The notes beneath the pieces are model-generated. The model saw nothing but the letters and a program-made list of their open reading frames with translations. It searched no databases and was not told the DNA's origin. A DNA stretch of 64,000 nt from Achatina immaculata (lineage: Eukaryota > Mollusca > Gastropoda > Stylommatophora > Achatinidae): contig CM019713.1 in assembly GCA_009760885.1 (NCBI GenBank), forward strand, positions 22,390,427 through 22,454,426, given 5' to 3'. The position numbers and the translations under genes were made by a program. Positions 36,033 through 47,532 of the stretch are shown in pieces; positions within the stretch are counted from its first letter, which is position 1; each line of letters opens with the position of its first letter.

Positions 36033-36124
36033 ACTTCAGCTCTCGAGTTGTGTACAAAAAAACTGATGTTTGTAACATTCTTCTTCAAAGTCAATGGTGC
36101 TAGGTCAAGCTATACAGATCTGTC

Positions 36125-36492
36125 TTCTGGACAGCGTCCCTAATCGCGTATATGTGTCTCCAGGACTGCGGCCCTAGTCGTGTACATGTATCTCCCGGAC
36201 AGCGTCCCTAGTCGTGTACATGTGTCTCCTGGACAGCGTCCCTAGTCGTGTACATGTGTCTCCTGGACAGCGTCCTTAGTCGTGTACATGTGTCTCCTGG
36301 ACAGCGTCCCTAGTCGTGTACATGTGTCTCCCGGACAGCGTCCCTAGTCGTGTACATGTGTCTCCTGGACAGCGTCCTTAGTCGTGTACATGTGTCTCCT
36401 GGACAGCGTCCCTAGTCGTGTACATGTGTCTCCTGGACAGCGTCCCTAGTCGTGTACATGTGTCTCCTGGACAGCGTCCCTAGTCGTGTACA
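36125..36492. repeat. 34 bp minisatellite, about 11 copies
   Basis: Core ctagtcgtgtacatgtgtct, then CCTGGACAGCGTCC. The unit step is set by tagtcgtg at 36243 and 36277. Confidence 0.95.
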
Positions 36493-36848
36493 CGCTCAGA
36501 TACCGCCCACAGAGCCGTCCCCGCAGCTACAACATCGGAGAATCTTGTCCACTTGTCACTGGAGACTTCTGGGCCACTTTATGTCTCATAATTCCTCGTG
36601 GACACAGTAATCTCCCCTGCCTGTTCTCGCGAACGGAAATCTAGACAGAAGAACATATTTTCCAAACCCTGCCCAATTCATGCTGACCTATGATACCGGA
36701 TCTCGTCAGATGGTAAACCCATTCTTGTGAAATATATGATATTCTTGTTTCAAGTAAGAACATTCTTGTGAAATATCTGATGTTCTTGTTTGAGAACAAA
36801 CAGAAATGAGGTGAAAACTTTTAAGAAATTGCATACAGCTTTACAAGA
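36493..36848. other. Unique non-coding sequence
   Basis: Two copies of a gaaatat-ga-gttcttgttt-like piece at 36728-36800; otherwise nothing recognised. Confidence 0.45.
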
Positions 36849-37192
36849 ATATAGCAAAGAGTGAAATCAAGATTTACTGATGGACTGATCTCATAAAATC
36901 AAGATTTACTGATCTCATAAAATCAAGATTTACTGATGGACTGCTCCTACAAAATCAAGATTTACTGATGGACTGATCTCATAAAATCAAGATTTACTGA
37001 TCTCATAAAATCAAGATTTACTGATGGACTGCTCCTACAAAATCAAGATTTACTGATCTCATAAAATCAAGATTTACTGATGGATTGATCTCATAAAATC
37101 AAGATTTACTGATGGATTGATCTCATAAAATCAAGATTTACTGATGGACTGATCTCATAAAATCAAGATTTACTGATAGATTGACCTCATGA
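36849..37192. repeat. 32/22 bp composite minisatellite
   Basis: Core aaaatcaagatttactgat, followed by either GGACTGATCTCAT or CTCAT alone. The long and short units alternate in a partly ordered way. Confidence 0.93.
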
Positions 37193-38107
37193 AATAGCTT
37201 CACCGTAATCAGGACATTCCCGCACCTGTTTCGCTCTCCCGTCCCTATAGGTCAAAGGTCAGGTATGTATACTGACTTTCCTGCGGCTCGTGAATTTGGT
37301 TTTCTCCCTTTCGTCCAAAGATGGAGTTTGTTCTTCTCTCATCTTGCTTCCTGCCCAGATGTGAGGCTTACTCTCCCAATTCAGCCCCTCGGCCCCACAA
37401 AATGTTTCAGTAACAGCCTCCCAGATACTGGAAAATCAAGAGAGATGTTTCACGTGCACAACAACAACAAAATGACTTTTATGGCACAACATGCTGTCAG
37501 CAAGTAAATATAGTAAATACTGCCGTAGTGTCATGTCCATAACAAATGGGCACACATTCACACGAATATGTTTCTAAAAGAACAAAAGAACTACATCAAA
37601 TCGATGAGTTCAGGGGCTTGTGCAGGAAACATCTGGATTAGACAAAGACAGTCTTCAACGAGAGAGTTGAATGAGGGTCATTTGTTCCTGCTGTTGCCTG
37701 CGAGGCGGACTGCACTTATCACTCGGTTCTCCATCATGTCTGTGTTAGCTCTCCTGCTGACTAGCAATCAGCCGCATGGCCACCATCTCCAGTGATCTGA
37801 AGTATGGCAAAAGATCACAGAGTGCGTGACTTCAACAGGCGCCGTCATTTGTTAAAGTGAGCATCGGCCTACAGAGAGAAAGATAATAAGGAGACGAAGT
37901 TCAGTGCTAACTCTTGTGGCAAGGTGGTTTCCGTTTCTTTCTCCTCGGTGACGACTGCTCTAAACACAGAAGAAAGAAAACTATATCGCCAGCTTCTCTC
38001 CATCCTACTTCATCAGGGTAGCCATCTTCTCCTAGCCGTAGACCTCAGACTTGACCTCGCTAATGCTCGGAGAGAAGACAGAGAACTCTACAACTCTGTT
38101 TCCTAGA
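37193..38107. other. Unique sequence, no gene recognised
   Basis: Three plus-strand open stretches (37265-37507, 37568-37795, 37924-38106) have ordinary composition, but I see no family resemblance, splice signals or shared frame. They cannot be supported as genes. Confidence 0.4.
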
Positions 38108-38118
38108 AGAGTGGAGAT

Positions 38119-40298
38119 CATTCATTCATTTGCATGTCCCTTGTGGAACTTTGCCTCCCAAACAGCACTCCTGTAGGCCTCTCGGTTGTGAGCAAGATGG
38201 CCTGCTGCTGTTGCATCCATTTCCAGATCGTCAACGATGTCTTGCAGCCATCTTCGTCTTGGTCTTCCTCTTTTTCTTTTTCCCATTATGTATCCTTCCA
38301 ATACGGTCTTCTCTAAATTATCATGACGTTTAATGTATCCAAAATATTTCAGTTTTCTCTCTTTAATCCTCTTCACTAGCCAGCCTTCTTCAATATTAAG
38401 CTCTTGTAGTATAGATATATTTGTTCTTTTTTGTGTCCACGATATTTGCAGAACTCTTCTGTAGCATTTACATTCAAAGGCATTTATGTGTTTCTCAGCT
38501 GTTTTGTTAAGTGTCCAGGTCTCACAGGCATATGTTGCTATGGGAAAGATGCATGCCCTTAAAAATCTTATTTTTGTGGTTCTGTCTGCTCCTCTCCACA
38601 GATTCTTTATTTGTTTTACTTTCTGAAGAGCGATAGATGTCCTCCTTTTAATTTCCCTCATTGTATCTCCATTATTAGTTAGTAGCGATCCAAGATATTC
38701 AAAACTCTCCACTTCTTCCAGTTTTTCCTCATTGATACATATTTCAGTTGCCTTGTTTGTTTTGTCAGTTGTCATCAATTTAGTTTTCTTTGCATTAAGA
38801 TAGAGGTTCTGCTCTTCGCTGTTCTTGCGGACTGACATAATTAGTTTTTCCATTCCTTTTTGTGTTGTGGACAGCAATACTGTGTCATCAGCATATCTAA
38901 TCTCTGGTATTTCATAACCTCCAACTGTTATGGCATCGTAATATTCTTTGTCTACATCTTCTCTAACATTCCTCATTATATTTTCAGTATACAAGTTAAA
39001 TAAGTAGGGTGACAATATGCACCCCTGACGGACCCCTTGTTTTATGTCAAACCAACTTGTTTCACCATTTATTCTTACTGCTGCTTGTTGGTCTAGATAC
39101 AGCAGTGATGTTAATTGTATCAAATGTGTTGGAAATCCCATTTTTTCCATTATTTCCCAAAGTTTCTGGTGTTGTACACAATCAAATGCCTTTGAGTAGT
39201 CTATAAAGGATAAATATAGATTCACATTAAACTCTCTGCATTTCTCTATTATCAATCTTAGATTGAATATATGATCTCTTGATCCTCTTCCTTGCCTGAA
39301 ACCAGCTTGGACCATATTGACTTCTTCTTCTATTTTCTTTCGAAGTCTACCCATTATGATTTTTAACAGAATTTTACTGGCATGACTAATCAGGGCAACA
39401 GTTCTGTAGTTGGTGCATAATTTCAGGTTACCCTTTTTTGGCAGTGGTATGAATACAGTTCTTTTCCATTCTTTTGGCCAAACACCTGAATGCCATATCT
39501 TTTTACATAGTGCATGATAGATTGTTGCACACTCCTTTCCTCCTGCTTTAATAAATTCAGCTGTTATCTCATCACATCCTGGTGATTTACCATTTTTCAG
39601 ATTCTTTATTGCCCATAAAACTTCTTCCATTGTCGGTTCGGGTTCTTTCTCCTCCAATAATAATTCACACTGTTGATTTCTGCTTCCACAGTCGGTTGTT
39701 TCATACATTCTTTTGCAATATTCCTTCCATCTTTCTAGAATTTCCTCTGTCTCTGTCAGGGTATTCCCCATCTCATCACAAATTAAATTTAGCTTAGGTG
39801 TGACATTTCTCGTCAATGTCTTCATTTCTTTAAACATTTCACTATCTCTTCCACACTTCTGATGTTCTTCTATTCTTTCACAACAATCTTGTATGTATTG
39901 TTTTTTTTTTCTTTTCTTATGTTTCTTCGTACTTCTTTTGTTAAAGTTTTATATTTATCTTTGTTGTTGTTTGTCACTTTCCACTGCGTCTTCATTTCTC
40001 TACATTGTTTTATCAGTTATAGTGTACCCGCTGTGATCCATCTATTCTTTTGTGTTTTCTTTACTGGAACCATGTCTTTAGCTGTTGTTACTAAGATATC
40101 TTTGGCCTGCATAGCCAATTCATCTGGTGTCATCTCCTCCTGTACAGCTATCAGGATTTCGAAACGGTTCTTCACTTCTATACCGTATTGCTCTGGTATA
40201 TTTGTAAGGTCAAAGCGGAGTGGTCTTGATCCCATAACTATCTTTTTCATCTTTATCTTCATGTCTGCTATTAATAACTCATGGCCCGTGTCACAATC
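38119..40298 (-). mobile_element. RTE-type LINE, 5'-truncated, with 11 bp TSD
   Basis: Flanked by AGAGTGGAGAT at 38108-38118 and 40299-40309. On the minus strand it begins inside the end of the endonuclease domain (DCDTGHELLIA). It runs through the whole reverse transcriptase to a tail of two to three TGAA units. There is essentially no 3' UTR: the stop codon lies within the TGAA tail. A short 3' UTR and tetranucleotide tail agree with the RTE clade. Confidence 0.92.
38122..40298 (-). pseudogene. RTE LINE ORF2: partial endonuclease end plus reverse transcriptase
   Basis: An uninterrupted 571-codon frame covers 38122-39837. In it I see NGKSPGCDEITAEFIK (about residues 82-97), VFIPLPKKG (128-136), GFRQGRGSRDHIFNLR (179-194) and FIDYSKAFD with a catalytic Asp (211-219). 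GVRQGCILSPYLF (268-280), YADD with the catalytic Asp pair (315-318) and YLGS follow. The C-terminal GKRKRGRPRRRW (from about 519) is last. Upstream, 40017-40298 encodes the endonuclease end, closed by a TAA at 40017. Between them a frameshift sits in the ten-base T run at 39901-39910. With most of the endonuclease missing it cannot mobilise itself, though the RT core looks intact. The closest remembered relatives are BovB/RTE proteins. Confidence 0.9.
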
Positions 40299-40309
40299 AG
40301 AGTGGAGAT

Positions 40310-40929
40310 ACGTATACAAAAACTGGACTTCCGATGACTTCACTGTTAACCTGACTCATGAACACTGTTTTTAAGAGATTTTTCTCAATAACTATTTCTG
40401 CGGAATAACAACAACAACAAACAACAACAACAACATACACGTCAAACCAGTAATTACCTGTTAATGTAATCTTGGTCTGGGATTTGAGAGAGAGAGGGAG
40501 AGAGAAAGAGAGAGAGAGAGAGACTATATTAATCTAGTTGTATTGCTGTTATTAACGGAACAAGACTGAAACCTTCCCCTTGGTTAAATGGAACATGACC
40601 GCTTTATTTGTGCAGCAGTCAACAAACATTCTTGGTTAGATAAATATGTTTACATGGGGCTACAAAATCAGAGTATTACAAGAAACAAGCACAAGAGACG
40701 CTATAGAAATCAGCAGCCACATTAAGATCACATTAAAACTATTATCTTCACTGTATGTACTCTTCACATCGCTCAAAATAAAATGACCTTCCCCTTGTAC
40801 AACTTAAAGAGAACTAACAAAACAATTCTTACATTCATCTCTTGTATATGAGGCATGACACGTTCTTGTGGAGAATTTCAAAAGTGTCCTTTTCCGAGAA
40901 ACACTGTCCCCTCTCTCATCTACCTCCAC
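40310..40929. other. Unique sequence with AAC and GA microsatellites
   Basis: (AAC)n at 40408-40432 and a GA-rich run at 40488-40522. A minus-strand open stretch ending near 40846 has a GTAAGA donor-like site (40843), but its N-terminal part is the neighbouring 50 bp repeat, so I do not call a gene. Confidence 0.45.
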
Positions 40930-40939
40930 ACTGCTTCCG

Positions 40940-41145
40940 ATATTCGGCATAATCATCAGCCACTGTGGGTCTCCCATCTCTCTTTCAATATATTCAGCAT
41001 AATAGTCAGGCACTGCGGGTCTCCCATCTCTCTTTCAATATATTCAGCATAACAGTCAGGCACTGCGGGTCTCCCATCTCTCTTTCAATATATTCAGCAT
41101 AATAGTCAGGCACTGCGGGTCTCCCATCTCTCTTTAAATCTAACT
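40940..41145. repeat. 50 bp tandem repeat, 4 copies
   Basis: Core atattcagcataatagtcag, then GCACTGCGGGTCTCCCATC; tctttcaata at 40981 and 41031 sets the period. Confidence 0.93.
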
Positions 41146-41204
41146 CCTGTAGCATGTGTATGAAGTGTTAGTGCCTTCACATTTCTAGGCTACTACAGCA
41201 TTTG

Positions 41205-41865
41205 AGGTAGGGATGTCAGCACCTGTCCTCACTGTCTTTGTTTTCATAGGGAGACCCCGAATAAGGATGTCAGCACCTGTCCTCGCTGTCTTTGTTTTCA
41301 TAGGGAGACCCCGAATAAGGATGTCAGCACCTGTCCTCGCTGTCTTTGTTTTCCTAGTGAAACCCCAGGCAGAGATGTCAGCACCTGTGCTCGCTGTCTT
41401 TGTTGTCCTAGGGAAGCCCCAGGTAGAGATGTCAGCACCTGTCCTCGCTGTCTTTGTTGTCCTAGGGAAGCCCCAGGTAGAGATGTCAGCACCTGTCCTC
41501 GCTGTCTTTGTTGTCCTAGGGAAGCCCCAGGTAGAGATGTCAGCACCTGTGCTCGCTGTCTTTGTTGTCCTAGGGAAGCCCCAGGTAGAGATGTCAGCAC
41601 CTGTGCTCGCTGTCTTTGTTGTCCTAGGGAAGCCCCAGGTAGAGATGTCAGCACCTGTCCTCGCTGTCTTTGTTTTCCTAGTGAAACCCCAGGCAGAGAT
41701 GTCAGCACCTGTGCTCGCTGTCTTTGTTGTCCTAGGGAAGCCCCAGGTAGAGATGTCAGCACCTGTGCTCGCTGTCTTTGTTGTCCTAGGGAAGCCCCAG
41801 GTAGAGATGTCAGCACCTGTGTTCGCTGTCTTTGTTGTCCTAGGGAAGCCCCAGGTACCCAATTT
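41205..41865. repeat. 54 bp minisatellite, about 12 copies, continuous with a SINE
   Basis: Core gatgtcagcacctgtcctcg, then CTGTCTTTGTTGTCCTAGG and GAAGCCCCAGGTAGA. Being 18 codons long it stays open on both strands (an MSAPVLAVFVVLGKPQVE period). Variants with GTGAAACCCCAGGCAGA or GGGAGACCCCGAATAAG recur. The last unit runs straight into the SINE body at 41866. Confidence 0.95.
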
Positions 41866-41985
41866 TTGCCGCTGTTGACCCAGGTGCGGGTCCGCCCGAA
41901 AAAAATCCGCCCGAATGCGAAATTGAACCAGGGACCTTCTGATCGCCAGGTAAGTGCACAAACCACTACACCACCGCGGCACGAC
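41866..41985 (-). mobile_element. tRNA-derived SINE, head and body
   Basis: The minus strand reads a tRNA-like head: GCCGCGGTGGTGTAGTGGTT with an A-box, then CCTGGTTCAATTTCGC with a B-box about 40 bp later. A body containing GGGCGGACCCGCACC and AAATTGGGTACCTGGGGC follows. No separate tail is seen, because the 54 bp array starts where the 3' half should be. TSDs were not found. Confidence 0.82.
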
Positions 41986-42187
41986 TCATTAACAGGCACC
42001 GCTCTTTAACGGGCTTATAACTTCATTACCAAAGAGGAAAGCACATTTTTGTAACAGCACTGTGGTGTTATATAAAGAGGAGGTCACGAGTTGTGTGACC
42101 TGACTGACAACAAAACTTGACGCAGCTTAATTAGGCTGAAACAAAATGTCAAGGAAATTTTTTTTAAAAAAACATTTTCCATTTGGC

Positions 42188-42715
42188 AGGAAATAACAAG
42201 ACATTTGTGGAGAGAAACAATAAGACATTTCTGGAGAGAAATAATAAGACATTTGTGGAGAGAAACAACAAGACATTTGTTGAGAGAAACAATAAGACAT
42301 TTGTAAAAAGAAATAATAAGACATTTGTGGAGAGAAACAACAAGACATTTATTGAGAGAAACAATAAGACATTTGTAGAAAGAAACAACAAAACATTTGT
42401 AGATAGAAACAATAAGATATTTGTAGAGAGAAACAATAAGATATTTGTAGAGAGAAACAATAAGATATTTGTAGAGAGAAACAATAAGATATTTGTAGAG
42501 AGAAAGAACAAGACATTTGTAGAGAGAAATAATTAGACACCTGTAGAGAGAAACAATAAGACATTTGTAGAGAGAAACAATAAGACATTTGTAGAGAGAA
42601 ACAATAAGACATTTGTTGAAAGAAACAATAAGACATTCGTAGAAAGAAACAATAAGACATTTGTAGAGATAAATAGCAAGACATTTGTGACAGGAAACAA
42701 CAAGACATTTCTGCA
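42188..42715. repeat. 24 bp minisatellite, about 22 copies
   Basis: The unit begins gagagaaacaataagacatt. Units with AGATATTTGTAG cluster at 42415-42505. Confidence 0.95.
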
Positions 42716-42934
42716 GTAACCAAACACTAAATGATGCAGCATAATTATTTGTCTTCTTGGTCTGAATATTCTTTCTAAACATGAGATTCTCCCTTTTCTT
42801 TCTTGTAACTGTAAGACAGGCATGGATGTAACAAATGTAACTAGAAACAAGCAGAGGATGATCTGATAGAGAGTGGTTTTGAAAGTTTGTTTCTGCTGAA
42901 AATAATGGCGACATACTAACTTTCTCCTCTTATT

Positions 42935-43250
42935 AGCCATCACAGTTTGTGATAGTGATCTACAACACTGATTTTATTATTAGCCATGACAGCTTGTGAT
43001 AGTGATCTACAACACTGGTCTTATTATTAGCCATGACAGCTTGTGATAGTGATCTACAACACTGGTCTTATTATTAGCCATGACAGCTTGTGATAGTGAT
43101 CTACAACACTGATCTTATTATTAGCCATCACAGCTTGTGATAGTGATCTACAACACTGATCTTATTATTAGCCATGACAGCTTGTGATAGTGATCTACAA
43201 CACTGATCTTATTATTAGCCATGACAGCTTGTGATAGTGATCTACAACAC
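42935..43250. repeat. 47 bp minisatellite, about 6.6 copies
   Basis: Core cttgtgatagtgatctacaa, then CACTGATCTTATTATTAGCC. The array ends where a hAT-like terminus begins. Confidence 0.95.
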
Positions 43251-43693
43251 TGATTCCCAAAATAGCCCCCCCCCCCCGGAACGGTCCCGAGATAGTTCTT
43301 GGAGCAAGTCAGGATCGTGTAGAACATTAGAAATATGTAAATATGTGAATGTAGAACATTAGAAATATGTGAATGTAAAACATTAGAAATATGTGAATAT
43401 GTGAATGTAGAACATTAGAAATATGTGAATGTAGAGCATCAGAAATATGTGAATATGTGAATGTAGAACATTAGAAATATGTGAATATGTGAATGTAGAA
43501 CATTAGAAATATGTGAATATGTGAATGCAGAACATCAGAAATATGGGAATATGTGAATGTAGAACATAAGAAATATGTAAATATGTGAATGTAGAACATT
43601 AGAAATATGTGAAGATTCTCAATTCACTACCGAGTTCTGAGGATGAGGTGGGGACGGCCACCACAGCTTCTGGTAAGAGCTTGGGAAGCACTG
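43248..43693. mobile_element. Small hAT-like element carrying a minisatellite
   Basis: Left end CACTGATTCCCAA. The right end, as reverse complement, is CAGTGCTTCCCAA, ending at 43693. The flanking 8-mers atctacaa and atataaag agree at five of eight places and both fit the T-at-2, A-at-7 preference of hAT targets. A C-run (43267-43280) and a GC-rich right arm lie just inside. The middle is the 43318-43612 array. Confidence 0.5.
43318..43612. repeat. 24/32 bp minisatellite, about 10 copies
   Basis: Core gaatgtagaacattagaaat, then ATGT with an optional extra GAATATGT. Confidence 0.93.
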
Positions 43694-43777
43694 ATATAAA
43701 GTAACATTTCACTTCTTCGTTAAGAAATGTATAAGGCAAATATAAAGAAACGCATTTAAACTCATATTTGCCACATT

Positions 43778-43984
43778 ATGAGAATGACAGCGGAGTCCCT
43801 ACCGCCAACAGTTTCGATGTGGACTCCACGGGGTAAAATAAGCATGGGACGAGCCGAAGAGACACGGAGAGGACTGGTTTACGAAAGACTGATATGGGAG
43901 ACAGCCAAGAAGATAATGACGTCTCTTGTTATCAGCTGCCCCATGTGTCTTGGGCACTGGAGGGTCATGAGAGATATTTAACCT
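43778..43984 (+). pseudogene. Possible LINE C-terminal remnant
   Basis: The plus strand reads MWTPRGKISMGRAEETRRGL, then WETAKKI. It loosely follows the WTPxGKRKRGRPxxTWRRxL...W C-terminal signature of LINE polymerases like the one at 60358-60818. The match is short and degenerate, with no RT block beside it. Around it, 43694-44290 is otherwise unremarkable. Confidence 0.35.
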
Positions 43985-44291
43985 CGTACTTTCTGGTTTA
44001 AAGTTTTAAAAATAACGGATATCAGAATAAGAGAACGTACATAAAACAAAATGGGTCTTAATTTCCGACTGTCAGAAGAAAAAAAAATCCCTAGAAAATG
44101 GGTTCTCAGAATAATGAGCGCTAGACGAATCTTAAAAACCATAAATTTCATCACTTAAGCGGATTAGTAGCATCTGATTCAAAGCACAGACATAAATAAT
44201 GCAGAGAATAACATGATGGAAGACAGTACTTCTGGAAAAATAACAGGCATTCTGTGCAACAAAACCTTAAGACGTCCGCAGTCTTATACAA

Positions 44292-44846
44292 AATCACTGT
44301 TATGTCAATATATGGGTCCAGATCATTGTAGTGTTATGTCAATATATGGCCCCAGATCATTGTAGTGTTATGTCAGTGTATAGCCCCAGATCATTGTAGT
44401 GTTACGTCAATATATGGCCCAGGATCATTGTAGTGTTATGTCAATATATGGCCCAGGATCATTGTAGTGTTATGTCAATATATGGCCCTGGATCATTGTA
44501 GTGTTATGTCAATATATGGCCCAGGATCATTGTAGTGTTATGTCAATATATGGCCCAGGATCATTGTAGTGTTACGTCAATATATGGCCCAGGATCATTG
44601 TAGTGTTATGTCAATATATGGCTCCGCATCATTGTAATGTTATGTCAATATATGGCCCCGGATCATTGTAGTGTTATGTCAATATATGGCCCCAGATCAC
44701 TGTAGTGTTATGTCAATATATGGCTCCGCATCATTGTAGTGTTATGTCAATATATGGCTCCGCATCATTGTAGTGTTATGTCAATATATGGCTCCGCATC
44801 ATTGTAGTGTTATATCAATATATGGCTCCGCATCATTGTATGTAAA
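44292..44846. repeat. 34 bp minisatellite, about 16 copies
   Basis: Core attgtagtgttatgtcaata, then TATGGCCCCAGATC. Variants with GGCTCCGCATC cluster at the right end. Confidence 0.95.
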
Positions 44847-44878
44847 GTCATAGAAAAGAGAAAACGATGGTGACTTAC

Positions 44879-44916
44879 TGGAAAAGTCTGGATAATGTTA
44901 CTTTAATACCGGCCAT
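44879..44916 (-). CDS. Very tentative short first exon
   Basis: On the minus strand, AAAATGGCCGG gives a start in good context. Twelve codons (MAGIKVTLSRLF) then reach CCA followed by GTAAGTCA, a good 5' splice site. CAAAATGGCCGG also resembles a YY1-type site as found at some start codons. With only 38 bp and no homology, chance is a real alternative. Confidence 0.2.
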
Positions 44917-45136
44917 TTTGAAATTCACACACAACTGTTATACGTCATCATCATCGTTATCATGTTTGCTGCGATTAAGGACAGTTACGTAGAGAAGAAA
45001 ACTTCTTATCCTACCTGGACGCTCTTTTTTCATGTCCTTTCTTGTCATTTTAAGAAACTGAAGCTTTTTTCCCGGAATGTTTTGTCTTTACGTGCTACTT
45101 GTTCAGACTAGTCCTCCTCTTTCTGAGTAGTCCAGC

Positions 45137-47532
45137 CCAGAGTTTGTCTTGGTCATAACTACAATATGTCAGTAGTTCAGAGTTTGTCTTGGTCATAACT
45201 ACAATATGTCAGTAGTTCAGAGTTTGTCTTGGTCATAACTACAATATGTCAGTAGTTCAGAGTTTGTCTGGATTATAACTACAATATGTCAGTAGTTCAG
45301 AGTTTGTCTTGGTCATAACTACAATATGTCAGTAGTTCAGAGTTTGTCTGGATTATAACTATAATATGTCAGTAGTTCAGAGATTGTCTTGGTCATAACT
45401 ACAATATGTCAGCAGTTCAGAGTTTGTCTTGGTCATAACTACAATATGTCAGTAGTTCAGAGTTTGTCATGGTCATAACTACAATATGTCAGTAGTTCCG
45501 AGATTGTCTTGGTCGTAACTACAATATGTCAGTAGTTCAGAGTTTGTCTGGATTATAACTACAATATGTCAGCAGTTCAGAGTTTGTCTGGATTATAACT
45601 ACAATATGTCAGTAGTTCAGAGTTCGTCTTGGTCATAACTACAATATGTCAGTAGTTCAGAGTTCGTCTTGGTCATAACTACAATATGTCAGCAGTTCAG
45701 AGTTTGTCTGGATTATAACTATAATATGTCAGTAGTTCAGAGATTGTCTTGGTCATATACAATATGTCAGCAGTTCAGAGTTTGTCTTGTCATAACTACA
45801 ATATGTCAGCAGTTCAGAGATTGTCTTGGTCATAACTACAATATGTCAGCAGTTCAGAGTTTGTCTTGGTCATAACTACAATATGTCAGCAGGTCAGAGT
45901 TTGTCTTGGTCATAACTACAATATGTCAGTAGTTCAGAGTTTGTCTTGGTCATAACTACAATATGTCAGTAGTTCAGAGCTTGTCTTGGTCATAACTACA
46001 ATATGTCAGCAGTTCAGAGTTTGTCTGGATTATAACTACAATATGTCAGCAGTTCAGAGTTTGTCTGGATTATAACTACAATATGTCAGTAGTTCAGAGA
46101 TTGTCTTGGTCATAACTACAATATGTCAGTAGTTCAGAGTTTGTCTGGATTATAACTACAATATGTCAGCAGTTCAGAGTTTGTCTGGATTATGTCATAA
46201 CTACAATATGTCAGTAGTTCAGAGTTTGTCTGGATTATAACTACAATATGTCAGCAGTTCAGAGTTTGTCTGGATTATAACTATAATATGTCAGTAGTTC
46301 AGAGATTGTCTTGGTCATAACTACAATATGTCAGCAGTTCAGAGTTTGTCTTGGTTATAGCTACAATATGTCAGTAGTTCAGAGATTGTCTTGGTCATAA
46401 CTACAATATGTCAGTAGTTCAGAGTTCGTCTTGGTCATAACTACAATATGTCAGTAGTTCAGAGTTCGTCTTGGTCATAACTACAATATGTCAGCAGTTC
46501 AGAGTTTGTCTGGATTATAACTATAATATGTCAGTAGTTCAGAGATTGTTTTGGTCATAACTACAATATGTCAGCAGTTCAGACTTTGTCTTGTCGTAAC
46601 TACAATATGTCAGCAGTTCAGAGATTGTCTTGGTCATAACTACAATATGTCAGCAGTTCAGAGTTTGTCTTGGTCATAACTACAATATGTCAGCAGTTCA
46701 GAGTTTGTCTTGGTCATAACTACAATATGTCAGTAGTTCAGAGTTTGTCTTGGTCATAACTACAATATGTCAGTAGTTCAGAGTTTGTCTTGGTCATAAC
46801 TACAATATGTCAGCAGTTCAGAGTTTGTCTGGATTATAACTACAATATGTCAGCAGTTCAGAGTTTGTCTGGATTATAACTATAATATGTCAGTAGTTCA
46901 GAGATTGTCTTGGTCATAACTACAATATGTCAGTAGTTCAGAGTTTGTCTGGATTATAACTACAATATGTCAGCAGTTCAGAGTTTATCTGGATTATAAC
47001 TATAATATGTCAGTAGTTCAGAGATTGTCTTGGTCATAACTACAATATGTCAGCAGTTCAGAGTTTGTCTTGGTCATAGCTACAATATGTCAGTAGTTCA
47101 GAGATTGTCTTGGTCATAACTACAATATGTCAGTAGTTCAGAGTTTGTCTTGGTCATAACTACAATATGTCAGTAGTTCAGAGTTCGTCTTGGTCATAAC
47201 TACAATATGTCAGCAGTTCAGAGTTTGTTTGGATTATAACTACAATATGTCAGTAGTTCAGAGATTGTCTTGGTCATAACTACAATATGTCAGCAGTTCA
47301 GAGATTGTCTTGGTCATAACTACAATATGTCAGCAGTTCAGAGTTTGTCTTGGTCATAACTACAATATGTCAGTAGTTCAGAGTTTGTCTTGGTCATAAC
47401 TACAATATGTCAGTAGTTCAGAGTTTGTCTTGGTCATAACTACAATATGTCAGTAGTTCAGAGTTTGTCTTGGTCATAACTACAATATGTCAGCAGTTCA
47501 GGTTTGTCTGGATTATAACTACAATACGTCAG
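45137..47532. repeat. 40 bp minisatellite, about 60 copies
   Basis: Core ttggtcataactacaatatg, then TCAGTAGTTCAGAGTTTGTC. Main variants are CTTGGTCATAAC/CTGGATTATAAC, CAGTAG/CAGCAG and GAGTTTG/GAGATTG/GAGTTCG. Long-range order is visible: about 800 bp starting at 45661 recurs at 46463. Confidence 0.97.

Noticed and set aside
37265..38106. Three short plus-strand open frames
   Set aside because: Ordinary length for chance, no shared frame or splice logic, and no recognisable motif.
40299..40343. Extension of the RTE endonuclease beyond 40298
   Set aside because: The frame stays open to 40343, but similarity stops at DCDTGHELL and the AGAGTGGAGAT duplication places the element edge at 40298. 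The rest is flanking DNA.
40804..41013. Minus-strand exon ending at a GTAAGA site near 40843
   Set aside because: Half of the open frame is the neighbouring 50 bp repeat and no family resemblance is seen. The donor is only moderately good.
41185..41999. Large open frames on both strands over the 54 bp array
   Set aside because: Explained by the 18-codon unit. One end runs into a SINE head, so it is not a gene.
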